A DNA stretch of 64,000 nucleotides from Enterococcus_K sp051713825 (GCF_051713825.1 NZ_JBIOQR010000001.1:2356001-2420000), one strand, 5' to 3'. Positions 16,828 to 25,735 are shown, numbered from the stretch's first letter. The notes: generated by a model from the sequence alone, not told the origin. Translations and numbers: made by a program.

Positions 16828-17579
16828 TGATGAAACGCGTTTCTTCAGTAAAAAAGTATTTAGTTTTGTTTCTTTTTATTGGGGTGACAATAGCAGGGAT
16901 TTTTTTCTCACAACCAAAAGTTTATCGGGGTCTGGTTTCTCATATACACAGTTCTTCTGCGCAGAAGACAAAGAAGGAAAAAAAGGTATCGAGTCCATTG
17001 GCTGTTCCTCTAGAAAATCAATTGGACCCGGATAAATTAGAAAACGGCTGTGAGGTCACTGCTTTATCGATGTTGCTTAGATATTCTGGGTATAAAGTAA
17101 CGAAAAATACATTGGCATCTCAGCTTACGTATGTTCCCGTCATGGTGGATGCAACTTATCACGGCAACCCACACGATGGTTTTGTTGGAAATATTGAAGG
17201 TGGTTTGGAAGCGATGGGCGTGGCAGTTGAACCGATAGCTACATTAACAAAAAGTATTGTGGGGGGCGACAAAGAAGTCGTATCAGGAAGTGCAATTGAT
17301 TTTTCTGAAGTTGAAGATGCGGTTAACGCAGGCAAACCAGTATGGGTAATCACTACAGTTGATTATGTCACACCACAGGAAACAGACTGGCTGACTTGGC
17401 AAACAACGAGTGGTATTATCACCGTTTGTCGGATTTGTCATTCGGTCGTCGTCACAGGAGTCGATGCGAATTCTGTCTATGTTAACGATCCCTACGGCTA
17501 CAAAAATCGTAAGGTGCCAATTGAACAGTTTAAGGAAGCCTATGCTGTGATGGGTGAACAGATGTTGTATCTAAAGTAG
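16827..17579 (+). CDS. Membrane-anchored C39-like cysteine peptidase family protein
   Basis: A 250-residue protein with an N-terminal signal anchor (YLVLFLFIGVTIAGIFF, about residues 12-28) and an extracellular papain-like domain from about residue 70. The catalytic Cys is in NGCEVTALSMLL (about residue 74), the His in CHSVVVTGVD (about 205) and the Asp/Asn region in YVNDPYG. This is the layout of the Peptidase_C39_2 family in Firmicutes. It is not the bacteriocin-ABC-transporter form of C39. Substrates of these proteins are mostly unknown. It is translationally coupled to the 30-aa ORF and lies beside a dead LytTR regulator. Confidence 0.8.
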   Translation: MMKRVSSVKKYLVLFLFIGVTIAGIFFSQPKVYRGLVSHIHSSSAQKTKKEKKVSSPLAVPLENQLDPDKLENGCEVTALSMLLRYSGYKVTKNTLASQLTYVPVMVDATYHGNPHDGFVGNIEGGLEAMGVAVEPIATLTKSIVGGDKEVVSGSAIDFSEVEDAVNAGKPVWVITTVDYVTPQETDWLTWQTTSGIITVCRICHSVVVTGVDANSVYVNDPYGYKNRKVPIEQFKEAYAVMGEQMLYLK

Positions 17580-17639
17580 GAAAAATCAATGTAAGGTATA
17601 ATGAATGACTCTTGAATTAGAGGTTCGTATTCTAGATAA

Positions 17640-17698
17640 GTAAAAACGGGGCAAACGTGCGAGTTGCTTCCGTACTCCCCCTCTTTTTTTGTTTTTAC
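17640..17698 (+). terminator. Terminator after the C39-like gene
   Basis: GTAAAAAC at 17640-17647 pairs with GTTTTTAC at 17691-17698. Inside it GGGG pairs with CCCC (17681-ish), followed by CTCTTTTTTT. Confidence 0.6.
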
Positions 17699-17704
17699 TT
17701 CAAG

Positions 17705-17819
17705 CACTAGTCGCGCTACCGCTTAACTCGCCCACTCGTTTCATAAGCGAAACAAAGCCCGTTTCACTCATGAAACCATATAGGCTGAAATCACGTATAC
17801 CAAGCCTTCGCGACTAGTG
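17705..17819. repeat. Multibranched inverted-repeat element (cloverleaf-like)
   Basis: An 11-bp perfect closing stem, CACTAGTCGCG (17705-17715) and CGCGACTAGTG (17809-17819), encloses three smaller hairpins: GTTTC/GAAAC (17738-17753), GTTTCA/TGAAAC (17761-17776) and AGGCT/AGCCT (17782-17807). The fold is possible on either strand. It has no tRNA or T-box signatures. It could be a small mobile element end pair, a structured RNA, or a remnant. It lies between the C39-like gene and an IS3 fragment. Confidence 0.65.
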
Positions 17820-17838
17820 AACTTATGCCTTATGTCTA

Positions 17839-17952
17839 TCATACTTTTTCTCGTTTCATCATTCCCCAGAATCCTTTCATCGGTCCATTATCAATACAGT
17901 ACACCACGCGAGACATCCTTTGTTTTAGTCCTATTTTTGCTATTTCTAGCGA
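17839..17952 (-). mobile_element. IS3-family transposase C-terminal remnant
   Basis: Minus-strand codons give SLEIAKIGLKQRMSRVVYC, then IDNGPMKGFWGMMKREKV and a stop. The IDNGPM.GFWG..K.E motif is the region around the final Glu of the DDE triad in IS3/IS150-type OrfB transposases. Only about 37 codons remain and the normal C-terminus is cut by a premature TGA. An in-frame stop lies immediately upstream. No terminal inverted repeats were identified. Confidence 0.8.
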
Positions 17953-18007
17953 CATTTATCAAACGAAAAATAACTAGTGTGTTTTGAACAGTGTCACAAG
18001 TCGGCGT

Positions 18008-18445
18008 TTAACGGCTGGTTATCTCTATTGACTTGTTCAAAAAATATTTTGTTGTACCATCAAATGGACAATCTTCAAGTTTGCCGTAAATGGAAAAGCC
18101 TAATTTTTGATAAAAACCTAGTCCTTGATAATCCTGTGTGTTAACCGTGAGATGCCTACAGCTTCTAGAAATTGCTAGTTTCTCCGCTTCTTTCACTAAA
18201 ATGGACCCGTAATTTTTGTGGCGATAGTCCGGTATAACGGCTAGCAAAGATAGATGCATTCTGTTGCCTGTGATGTAGCCGGTCAACCCTGCCAGGTATG
18301 CTTCATTCATGTAAATTGCGAGTGAAATTGAGTCTTTTCCTTCTGTAAAGGTTCGTGCCATTTTTTCTTGTTGGTGCATATTAAGTAGTTGGATCAATTG
18401 TTCAGAATTCTGTTTGAAATTCATAGTGTCAACTTTTATGGTCAT
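18008..18445 (-). CDS. GNAT-family N-acetyltransferase
   Basis: This 145-residue single-domain protein has the GNAT acetyl-CoA binding core near residues 75-100 (LLAVIPDYRHKNYGSILVKEAEKLA, close to the R/Q-x-x-G-x-G/A pattern; here RHKNYGS) and the motif B region QDYQGLGFYQKLGF near the C-terminus. Length is typical. The substrate cannot be told; relatives acetylate antibiotics, polyamines or protein N-termini. The gene stands alone on the minus strand 55 bp downstream of the 169-aa gene. Confidence 0.85.
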   Translation of the reverse strand: MTIKVDTMNFKQNSEQLIQLLNMHQQEKMARTFTEGKDSISLAIYMNEAYLAGLTGYITGNRMHLSLLAVIPDYRHKNYGSILVKEAEKLAISRSCRHLTVNTQDYQGLGFYQKLGFSIYGKLEDCPFDGTTKYFLNKSIEITSR

Positions 18446-18500
18446 GTACTAGTCCCTTCTTACGTCCAGTATTCGTTGATATAAGGTGTGGTATTCCCTT

Positions 18501-19010
18501 TTAGAATGAATCTCTTGGTTTCATATTTACTCTTTTGACTGCTGGAGGCGAACCGGTGTTGTCATCTATTATTTGTTTTAGCGTTGTTTCAGAAAGAACT
18601 GAGAGATCGGATCGTTGAATTTTGTTTGGCTCATATAAATCTTCGCGTATAGTCCAAATTTCATAAGGGAAATCATACTTTGCCAAGTAGTCAAATAAAT
18701 CTGCACTATACTTAAGGTAATTCTCAATTATTACTTCATAAATAGTCCCTTCTTTTACATAGGCATTAATAACTTCCCCTGCCGCCGTGTTAAATACTTG
18801 AAAGGGCGAATGAAAGTTCGTATTTTCTATATAAAATAACTTTTCATCGGGAATAATGTCTTGGGGCTCAAATCCCATCCGTTTGAATTCTTTCTCAATT
18901 GCCTCTTTTTCATTGCCTAACTGCACTAAATCGTTCAAAGATAATAGTTCTCCGCTTCTAGAAACTTCTTCCAATTCCCCTTTTGTTACAATGTACAGTC
19001 CAAAAGACAT
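18501..19010 (-). CDS. Hypothetical cytoplasmic protein
   Basis: A 169-residue acidic soluble protein, MSFGLYIVTKGELEEVSRSG, with a GGAGGA ribosome binding site upstream (minus strand, about 19017-19022). It has a mixed helix/strand pattern, no cysteines in the visible sequence, no membrane segment and no known motif. It ends with a basic tail (PAVKRVNMKPRDSF). I do not recognise the family. It may be co-transcribed with the GNAT gene downstream. Confidence 0.6.
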   Translation of the reverse strand: MSFGLYIVTKGELEEVSRSGELLSLNDLVQLGNEKEAIEKEFKRMGFEPQDIIPDEKLFYIENTNFHSPFQVFNTAAGEVINAYVKEGTIYEVIIENYLKYSADLFDYLAKYDFPYEIWTIREDLYEPNKIQRSDLSVLSETTLKQIIDDNTGSPPAVKRVNMKPRDSF

Positions 19011-19119
19011 TCCGATTCCTCCTTAAAATTCGCTAATTAACTGTGATAATAATTCATGATACCACGTTTTGACAGTCAGGGTTCATTTGAAATGAAAAAT
19101 TATGAGTTGTATCTCTAAT

Positions 19120-20349
19120 TTATTGAAGTGAACGAAGTTGTTTATCCCGTAATCCTAAGAAAAAGAGGAGCAATAAACAAGCGCCTGAGGTAACAAACAT
19201 CCCTACGGTAGGCAGAATAATGGATAAGAAACTCCCGATAATCAGGCCAAGAGGTCCAGAAAGGCCAATGAACATCAAAAATAAGCTGATGACCTTCCCT
19301 CGATGCTCTACAGAAATGGTTTCTTGTAAGAGTGTTTGAATAGGTGCATCAATTAGAGGCAAGGCAAATCCTGCGCAAAAATTAACCAAAACAAAACAAG
19401 AAAATCCCAGTCGATTGGCTGGTAAAAAGCCTGAAATAAGTAAGCTAGCTGCCACAGTGATTGTCCCCGTGGCCGTAAAAAAGAGACGATGAACCAGATG
19501 TGGTAAATGGGCAAGACTGAGTCCGGAAAGTAACATGCCCACTGCAAGGGAAACTTCAACAATTGGCGCAGAAACCTTGAGTGACCCGTGAAAATGTTCT
19601 GTTGTCATTAGTGGATATAACACGGTCGTCGGCATAATCAGAGCAACGGAAACCACTTTGTACATAAGTAAATGAAACAATGGGCGATTTCGTTTTAACT
19701 CCACGAAACCCGATTTCAGTTCTTGGATTAGATGAAACGAAGAATTGATGGACGTTGCAAATGACGGGAACCGGGTGATGCCAACTGTTGCCAACCCAAC
19801 TAAATTCGCTAAAACTGAAAACAGTAAGAGATCATTTATAGGCAGTAGTCCATATAGGAGTCCTCCTAATACTGGTGGAAATAGCTGATTGACAGCTTGT
19901 AACGCACTATAATGACCGTTCACCTTTAATAAATGCTCTGAGGGAACAAGTTCAGGAACAGAAGATTGTGTGGTTGGATTTTGAACACTAAGGGCAACAG
20001 ATCGTAGAAAGTTTGAAAATAAAATGAGACTGATAGTTAACTGGCCGCCTGATGCTAAGCCTTTGAGGAATAAAAAGAGTGTTATGGTGCCTACAAGAGC
20101 ATCAGAAAGCATCAGTATTTTTTTCTTTGAGAAACGATCGATAAGAATCCCAGCAAACGGCGAAAGAAGCGCCAGTGGAATGAGTGAAATGATTTGTGCT
20201 AGGGATAAGACACTTGCGGAATGGGTGATAGCTGTTAGATAAAAAATCAGCGCATAGTTGACCGTGGTAGATAGGAGCGTGGAGAGCCCCTGCCCTACAA
20301 ATAACGGATAAAAGTTATGTGTCCAACGTGGTGATGTGAATTTAAGCAT
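19120..20349 (-). CDS. MFS efflux transporter
   Basis: A 409-residue protein with about 12 membrane spans. The MFS loop signature lies between spans 2 and 3 (AGILIDRFSKKKILMLSD), and a second one in the middle resembles macrolide or multidrug exporters of the MefA-like group. The frame extends 47 codons further upstream without hydrophobic or conserved sequence. The ATG at 20349 follows AAAGGAG at 7 nt and begins MLKFTSPRWTHNFYPLF, so it is the chosen start. Substrate is not determined. A promoter and operator-like dyad lie in the 125-nt leader. Confidence 0.82.
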   Translation of the reverse strand: MLKFTSPRWTHNFYPLFVGQGLSTLLSTTVNYALIFYLTAITHSASVLSLAQIISLIPLALLSPFAGILIDRFSKKKILMLSDALVGTITLFLFLKGLASGGQLTISLILFSNFLRSVALSVQNPTTQSSVPELVPSEHLLKVNGHYSALQAVNQLFPPVLGGLLYGLLPINDLLLFSVLANLVGLATVGITRFPSFATSINSSFHLIQELKSGFVELKRNRPLFHLLMYKVVSVALIMPTTVLYPLMTTEHFHGSLKVSAPIVEVSLAVGMLLSGLSLAHLPHLVHRLFFTATGTITVAASLLISGFLPANRLGFSCFVLVNFCAGFALPLIDAPIQTLLQETISVEHRGKVISLFLMFIGLSGPLGLIIGSFLSIILPTVGMFVTSGACLLLLFFLGLRDKQLRSLQ

Positions 20350-20475
20350 AAAAAAATCTCCTTTACAATTGTAGTAGTTACAACTGCTCGGAGTTTCTCG
20401 CGAGGTATACGTGCTAGGATACCCCAGCCTTTTTCGTCGTGAAGATACAATAGCATAGAACAAAAAACATGTCAA
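20350..20475 (-). promoter_or_regulatory. MFS gene promoter and operator-like dyad
   Basis: On the minus strand TTGACA (20470-20475) and TATTGT (20447-20452) are separated by exactly 17 bp. Between them and the gene lies a TTGTAACTACTACAA dyad just before the ribosome binding site, a shape common for TetR- or MerR-type operators. No leader peptide was convincing. Confidence 0.6.
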
Positions 20476-20541
20476 CGAGTGAGTTGCCAATGCCTCAATC
20501 GATGCTTTAGTAAATGGATCATATCAATCACCAGCCACATT

Positions 20542-20580
20542 AAAGCCTCTAGTGAATACGGGATGTTCACTAGAGGCTTT
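20542..20580. terminator. 15-bp perfect hairpin between MFS and OYE genes
   Basis: AAAGCCTCTAGTGAA (20542-20556) pairs exactly with TTCACTAGAGGCTTT (20566-20580), loop 9 nt. T-rich flanks are short, but it lies just downstream of the OYE gene on the minus strand and probably ends its transcript. The rest of 20491-20763 shows nothing else. Confidence 0.7.
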
Positions 20581-20763
20581 CTGTCTATGGCTATTTTTTA
20601 TCTGCATCCAATCTGAGTCACCGTTTTTTACTGGAAGATGAATTTTATTGAGTCACCGCCACTTTCAAACCAATAATCCTCTTGAGTTAAACAGGCTTTT
20701 CCCTCATTAAAATGCAATCGTGCACCCTATTCGCTAACTTTTCAATTGAATACAAAATGTGTG

Positions 20764-21945
20764 TTAGAGTTTTTTCTCGAAGCCTTCCATTGGTGCGAGT
20801 GTGTTTGTGTAAGAATCATACACATTCCCATCATCGTCAAAATGCATAACGCTTCTAAAGGACTCACGTAGATATTCTTGCATCGCGCCTGGGATAGCTA
20901 ATTCTTCCATATCAAAAGGATTTAAGGTTGTTCGGATGCTTGTTGGCAGGTTGGCTGCTACTTTTTGGACCCATTTAGGCTCACGAATTAGCTCACGTCC
21001 AATTGCTACGAAGTCTGCGCCATCATTCATGACAGCTTCCGCTTCTTCGGGTTGTTCGACAGAGCCGATACCAATGAGTGGGACAACGCCTTTTGTCTGT
21101 TGTGCAAATTGGGATAATAAGGTGTTTGTGTTCGCCTTATCGTTTAAAGAAGTTCGTTGGTAGCTTCCCATTGAAAGGTGGATATAGTCAACTTTTCCTT
21201 TTATTTGATCAACAAAGTATAATGAATCTTCCAAACGAATTCCTGGTGTTTCAATTTCTTCTGGCGACAAACGGTAACCAAGAATAAACGGCTGAGTGGC
21301 ATATTTTTGGATTGTTTCATTAACTTTAGCAATAACGGCCAACGGGAATTTCAAACGATTTTCTCGTGTTCCTCCCCACTCGTCCTCTCGTTGATTAGAA
21401 TTTTCTGAATAAAACTGTTGAAGTAAATACGTATTGGCGCCATGCAACTCAACACCATCAAAGCCAGCGTCAATTGCTCGTTTGGTTGCTTGACCTAAGT
21501 CTTCAATAATTTGTAGGATTTCTTCGTGCGTCAACGCACGTGGTACCTCTGAATTTGGTGGATAAGGCGCAGCTAAGGCACTGGCACTTACTGGTTGTTC
21601 CCCACGTAATACTTTACTGTTTGATTTTCGTCCCGCATGAAAAATTTGTAAAACGGCTTTGGTGTCCTCTTTTTTTATTGCTGTGGCCAAGTTAGTTAAA
21701 CCTGGGAGCATGCGGTCATTTGCGACAGAAAGTTCCCCTTCAAAGCCTTTTCCGTTGTCACTGACATTTGCAACACCCGTGACAATTATTCCCGGTCCGC
21801 CTGCTCGTAAGGCATAGTAATCGACTTCCTCTGAGGTCACCATTCCGTTATAAAAACTCGACATAGTAGTCATCGGTGACATCACAATTCTGTTTTTAAT
21901 TTCTAACCCGTTTTTGAATTTGTAGTTAGTTAAAAAGTTTTTCAT
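20764..21945 (-). CDS. NADH:flavin oxidoreductase, Old Yellow Enzyme family
   Basis: A 393-residue single-domain TIM-barrel flavoprotein. Characteristic segments are LEIKNRIVMSPMTT near the N-terminus, DAGFDGVELHGANTYLLQQF with the His/Asn that bind substrate (about residue 175), REDEWGG, and the FMN-phosphate region GADFVAIGRELI near residue 320. No C-terminal FeS or NAD-binding domain is present, so it is the short OYE form, reducing enones or other electrophiles with NAD(P)H. The divergent HxlR regulator at 22251 probably controls it, a common pairing for electrophile-response reductases. Confidence 0.9.
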   Translation of the reverse strand: MKNFLTNYKFKNGLEIKNRIVMSPMTTMSSFYNGMVTSEEVDYYALRAGGPGIIVTGVANVSDNGKGFEGELSVANDRMLPGLTNLATAIKKEDTKAVLQIFHAGRKSNSKVLRGEQPVSASALAAPYPPNSEVPRALTHEEILQIIEDLGQATKRAIDAGFDGVELHGANTYLLQQFYSENSNQREDEWGGTRENRLKFPLAVIAKVNETIQKYATQPFILGYRLSPEEIETPGIRLEDSLYFVDQIKGKVDYIHLSMGSYQRTSLNDKANTNTLLSQFAQQTKGVVPLIGIGSVEQPEEAEAVMNDGADFVAIGRELIREPKWVQKVAANLPTSIRTTLNPFDMEELAIPGAMQEYLRESFRSVMHFDDDGNVYDSYTNTLAPMEGFEKKL

Positions 21946-22250
21946 TACTCTTCATCCTTTCTGAACTTACAGGAATTTATTTTCCTGCCTTGTAATTGCT
22001 ATTATAAAGACAATCAGACAGTTGAAAAGTACCTACTTTTTTGTTTCATAGGCACAAAAAGGAAACAATTGCGTCAGTTCAATCAAATTACAAAAATATT
22101 TTTTTGATTTCTTTCTTTTTTAAGCGAATTTTCAGGCGAGAATGATTGTTTTTTTTTATGGTCGATGGTATCATACCTCCATTAAGTAGAAGAACTAGTG
22201 AGCCACAATGTTTAGTGGCTTGTAAATGGTATGAAAAGGAGAATGATTCT
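21946..22250. promoter_or_regulatory. Divergent OYE/HxlR control region
   Basis: This 305-bp region is shared by the OYE gene (minus) and the HxlR gene (plus). Visible elements are an AGCCAC/GTGGCT hairpin at 22201-22220 and a GGTATCATACC-like dyad near 22165. No further gene was seen; an upstream extension of the HxlR frame to 22146 is not supported because the ribosome binding site is at the 22251 start. Confidence 0.45.
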
Positions 22251-22625
22251 ATGAAAAAAGTCTATCACTTAGGTATAGGTGCTACATTGGACGTGATTGG
22301 TAGAAAATGGAAGACGATTATTTTGTGTCACTTAGGTAATGGGCCAATTCGGACAAGTGAACTAAGACGGAAAATCCCCAATATCACACAAAAAATGCTT
22401 GTCCAACAGCTTCGTGAGCTGGAAGAAGATGGTATCGTGGATCGAAAAGTCTACAACCAAGTCCCACCTAAAGTTGAATACTCTTTGTCTGAAGATGGAA
22501 AATCATTACGAGATATCCTCGTCTCTATGTCAGAGTGGGGAGTCAAACGCGTGGAAAAACTAAACGAAGCTGGCGCCAATATTGAAATTGAAAATGAGGA
22601 TTATTCTGGTTTTCTCAAGTATTAA
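22251..22625 (+). CDS. HxlR-family transcriptional regulator
   Basis: A 124-residue winged-helix regulator with the HxlR core: ATLDVIGRKWKTIILCHLGNGPIRTSELRRKIPNITQKML spans about residues 12-52, followed by the wing LEEDGIVDRKVYNQVPPKVEYSLSEDG. A longer frame exists upstream, but AAAAGGAG sits 8 nt from the ATG at 22251 and the family starts here. A cysteine (ILCHL) within the DNA-binding domain could serve redox or electrophile sensing, as in other HxlR proteins; this is inference. Divergent from the OYE gene, its probable target. Confidence 0.87.
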   Translation: MKKVYHLGIGATLDVIGRKWKTIILCHLGNGPIRTSELRRKIPNITQKMLVQQLRELEEDGIVDRKVYNQVPPKVEYSLSEDGKSLRDILVSMSEWGVKRVEKLNEAGANIEIENEDYSGFLKY

Positions 22626-22834
22626 TTTGCTGAGTACCACGGAAATGTGAGCGAGTCACATAAATAGTTTATTGACCAGCTGATATTCTAATAAAAATTG
22701 GATTAATCTGTTATTACTCCCCTTAATTTTCTTGTGGCGGTTGAAAAACCGAATACAAATGAATGATTTCGGAGAGTTTTTTTGTTCGAATACACAAATA
22801 GCGGCCTCCTCTTTTTTGATTTCTTTCCTCGCAC

Positions 22835-22889
22835 AAATAAACGTGGAAAATCGTCAGTAATTTTTCTGCCGATTCTCCCACGTTTATTT
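22835..22889 (-). terminator. Terminator of the ABC exporter operon
   Basis: AAATAAACGTGG (22835-22846) pairs with CCACGTTTATTT (22878-22889), with an inner AATCG/CGATT helix. The stem begins at the stop codon of the permease gene. The 22626-22834 stretch upstream shows only a small CGGTT/AACCG hairpin near 22737. Confidence 0.75.
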
Positions 22890-24546
22890 AGTCTTTGGTT
22901 TTAAAAGTTTTGGGTGCTACACGATAAATCACAACGAGTCCAATTGCTACATACACTAAACAGATCACTGAAACCACAATCACATAAAGAACCCCAGTAA
23001 CTCTAACTTGTGAATTCATATAAGCAAAATAATAAAATACCCAGGTAACGACTTTGTATGCTGGGCTGCTCACGGTCATATCAGAAGTGAATGGCTGAAG
23101 CAAATAATAAACAAATAGTTCATGAAAAGAAAATAAAAATCCTAATGCAACTAATAACAACAACAATGTCCCAAAAAACTGCCAGCTCAAATAGAAATCA
23201 TTTAGCACCTGCAGGAGGATAAATAAGAAAAAAATACTCAGAATAATTAAGCTATTGTATTGAAACGTTCGCCGTAAACGATAGGTAAAGCCTTTTAGAA
23301 TTGTATCACTTTCTCGATAAAATGGATAATATAGCATCGACGAGTCACAATTGACGAACAGCATTTGAACGATTTGTTTACCAAAGGACAGAAAGTACAT
23401 GACAAAAAATAAGAAAGGCAACAGTCTGACTGTCGCGGCTTCATCTAAACCAAGGTCAACATTGGTGAGTCGCAAAACAAGTAAGAATACTGCAACTACA
23501 GAAAATCCAGCAAGCATATAGCGGATTTTTTTATTAAATACTTGGCGGTAACGACTGAACAGAAGTGCGTTTAAATACTCGCTCCCCTTTAAATTAGATA
23601 CCTTTTCATCCGTATTGACCTGTAACTGACTTTGCATTTTAAGTCCTTGGCCAATATATTGATTATTTTTTTGAGTATCATTTGTTGTCGTTTCATAAAA
23701 TGAAAACGACTGCCGAATCGTTTTTTGAATAAATTCATGCTGTTTCGGATAGTTCCATGCGGCTCGAAAGCTTAAATAAGTTAAAATTAACCAAGCTGGT
23801 AATAAAATCCAGCTAGTAAAAAGGTTTGTCAAAGACGCTACCCATCCCAGATAATAGAAACTACCAATAATAATCAAGAATATAACGGTGGCCATTAGTC
23901 CGATCCAGCGACGCATAACGGTACTAAAATTAATCATATATAACCAACGACAGAAGACAAATAATAATAAGTTCCCTGCTAAATATGAAAGAGGCATCAG
24001 CAAACCTAGTAAGGGTTTGTTAGCCAATAAGCCATAAAAGACGCCAGTGAGCAAGTAGAAGAAGGTACTTTTCAAGACACTTACAAACATTTGACCTAAG
24101 ACAAACTGGGGAGCGGATAGAGAAAATTCCGTATAGAATTTAATCATTTTTTGAGTAATAAGAACGGAAAACTGATTGTAAAATCCATAAACTATAACGA
24201 CCAATACAAACCACAGAAAAGCGCCTTGCTGCAACATAGACGGATTTATCTGAGAAAAAATATCCGAAATCGTACCTTTATTCACAAAGGTAGATAAGAA
24301 AATTTGTAAGGCTACAATCACTATAAGAAATAAGACCTTCTTCAAAAATGAAAATGAGATACTGAAGATGGTTAAGATGACTCCTAAGGCACTCTTCAAT
24401 CCATAGGCTGCGTAAACCTGCTCACTAATCATTCGTTTAATGAGCGGAACACGGCGCAAAAAATAGAAAAAACTATTTAGCATTTTGGTTAGATTATAAT
24501 TGAAAAAATGGCAATCTTCTTTAAAAAAATTAGCCAGCATCTTCAT
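22888..24546 (-). CDS. ABC transporter permease
   Basis: A 552-residue integral membrane protein with about 12-14 hydrophobic segments and a central cytoplasmic region with charged residues (about 255-300). It is the partner of the ATPase at 24530, whose 3' end it overlaps by 17 bp. The architecture is that of large single-polypeptide ABC-2 type exporters in Firmicutes. An alternative ATG two codons on (MLANFF) is possible. Substrate is unknown. Confidence 0.75.
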   Translation of the reverse strand: MKMLANFFKEDCHFFNYNLTKMLNSFFYFLRRVPLIKRMISEQVYAAYGLKSALGVILTIFSISFSFLKKVLFLIVIVALQIFLSTFVNKGTISDIFSQINPSMLQQGAFLWFVLVVIVYGFYNQFSVLITQKMIKFYTEFSLSAPQFVLGQMFVSVLKSTFFYLLTGVFYGLLANKPLLGLLMPLSYLAGNLLLFVFCRWLYMINFSTVMRRWIGLMATVIFLIIIGSFYYLGWVASLTNLFTSWILLPAWLILTYLSFRAAWNYPKQHEFIQKTIRQSFSFYETTTNDTQKNNQYIGQGLKMQSQLQVNTDEKVSNLKGSEYLNALLFSRYRQVFNKKIRYMLAGFSVVAVFLLVLRLTNVDLGLDEAATVRLLPFLFFVMYFLSFGKQIVQMLFVNCDSSMLYYPFYRESDTILKGFTYRLRRTFQYNSLIILSIFFLFILLQVLNDFYLSWQFFGTLLLLLVALGFLFSFHELFVYYLLQPFTSDMTVSSPAYKVVTWVFYYFAYMNSQVRVTGVLYVIVVSVICLVYVAIGLVVIYRVAPKTFKTKD

Positions 24547-25258
24547 TTATCGGACCCTCCTTGTCTGTCAGCATCTGTACCACTTCTTCTTCAAAATTTG
24601 GGTCGTGAATACGTTCAGCAGGAATCCCAACTAATTTTCCAGTATGTAACAAGACCACTTCATCACATAAATCCTGGGCTAGTTGTAGAATATGTGTGGA
24701 AAAAATCACCACTGAATCAGTTTTCATATGGAGAATCATTTCTTTCATTTCGTGAGCAGCCACCACATCAAATGAGGTTAAGGGTTCATCCAATAATAAT
24801 ACGGGTGGTTTGACCATCAAAGAAACGAGCATTTGCACTTTGTTTTGCATACCATGAGAAAAATCCTTCAACAATCGATGATGATCTTCTGCTTCAATCC
24901 CAACTGATAGTAGATAATCTTCGGGACGCTGAATATCTGTAATCCTCTTGCGATTAATATCCACAAAAAAGCGGACAAATTCATATGCTGTCATAAATGC
25001 TGGGAGATGGGGCGTCGTATAGACAAATCCAATGTCTGTTGTATCGTAATTCAAATTTCTTTCTTCTTGATTCTCTAAATAAATCTGTCCACCATCCAAG
25101 GCAATGTTTCTGGAAATACAATTAAACAAGGTAGTTTTACCAGAACCGTTCCGTCCGAGCAGACCATAAATTTTCCCTTTTTCGAACTGAAAGCTAGTGT
25201 CGTCAAAAATGACTTTTTCTCCAAATTTTTTTTCAATTGCATCAATTACTAATTTCAT
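24530..25258 (-). CDS. ABC transporter ATP-binding protein
   Basis: A 242-residue nucleotide-binding domain: Walker A GRNGSGKTT (about residue 34), signature FSHGMQNKVQ, Walker B PVLLLDEP, and switch His in STHI. The last 17 bp overlap the permease gene, so the two are coupled. The ATG directly follows a TAA (TAAATG) belonging to a decayed upstream frame, suggesting the operon once had another first gene. Confidence 0.88.
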   Translation of the reverse strand: MKLVIDAIEKKFGEKVIFDDTSFQFEKGKIYGLLGRNGSGKTTLFNCISRNIALDGGQIYLENQEERNLNYDTTDIGFVYTTPHLPAFMTAYEFVRFFVDINRKRITDIQRPEDYLLSVGIEAEDHHRLLKDFSHGMQNKVQMLVSLMVKPPVLLLDEPLTSFDVVAAHEMKEMILHMKTDSVVIFSTHILQLAQDLCDEVVLLHTGKLVGIPAERIHDPNFEEEVVQMLTDKEGPINEDAG

Positions 25259-25417
25259 TTAATCACCTACCCTTTCTCTTAAAGATAAGTGTACTAGAAT
25301 GCTTGTCTTTTGAATAGTGATATGGGGGCTTTCCTGGGTGACCTCATAGTCATCGTAATAAACACGAGACCACAAAAAACGAACACTAGCATAAAAGCCA
25401 AAGTTCGTTGTCGTTTC
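25259..25417 (-). pseudogene. C-terminal remnant of a gene upstream of the ABC operon
   Basis: A 52-codon minus-strand frame without a start reads coherently (NFGFYASVRFLWSRVYYDD, then TIQKTSILVHLSLRERVGD) and ends at TAA 25259-25261, abutting the ATPase ATG. Upstream the frame is broken by stops. The family is not recognised. It is probably a truncated gene that was formerly translationally coupled to the ATPase. Confidence 0.45.
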
Positions 25418-25439
25418 TATTTTTCAGTTGCTTCAGTTG

Positions 25440-25694
25440 ATAACATACGTTCCAAATTAAGGGCCTAGCTGAAGGAATCAATAAGTCACTAGGTAGAAAA
25501 AACAGTTCATCTATCAGCATCAGTGAATTAACTCAAAACTCCTCAGATGAGTTAAAAAGAAAGAGTTGATAGAAATGTATACGGGTCAATTAATTCAGTT
25601 ACCAGAAACGATTCTAGCAGAAAATAATTTAGATCTCTTTATGCTCTCTCAAAAGAAATCGGCCCTTCTCTTTGAAGCTAGCAAGGAGATCTGA
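25440..25694 (+). pseudogene. Plus-strand gene remnant in two frames
   Basis: One frame reads KGLAEGINKSLGRKN through SELTQNSSDELK and then breaks near 25550. The adjacent frame continues KKELIEMYTGQLIQLPETIL and LFMLSQKKSALLFEASKEI to a TGA at 25692-25694. The two pieces look like parts of one helical protein separated by a frameshift in an A-rich stretch. The 39-codon ORF starting at ATG 25575 lacks a ribosome binding site. The family is not recognised. Confidence 0.4.
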
Positions 25695-25735
25695 GAGTGA
25701 GCGTTCTTTTTCAAATTATCACAATCTAAACGAAA

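Noticed and set aside
20350..20490. 47-codon N-terminal extension of the MFS transporter
   Set aside because: It covers the promoter and operator-like dyad and lacks a ribosome binding site; the start at 20349 has a strong one.
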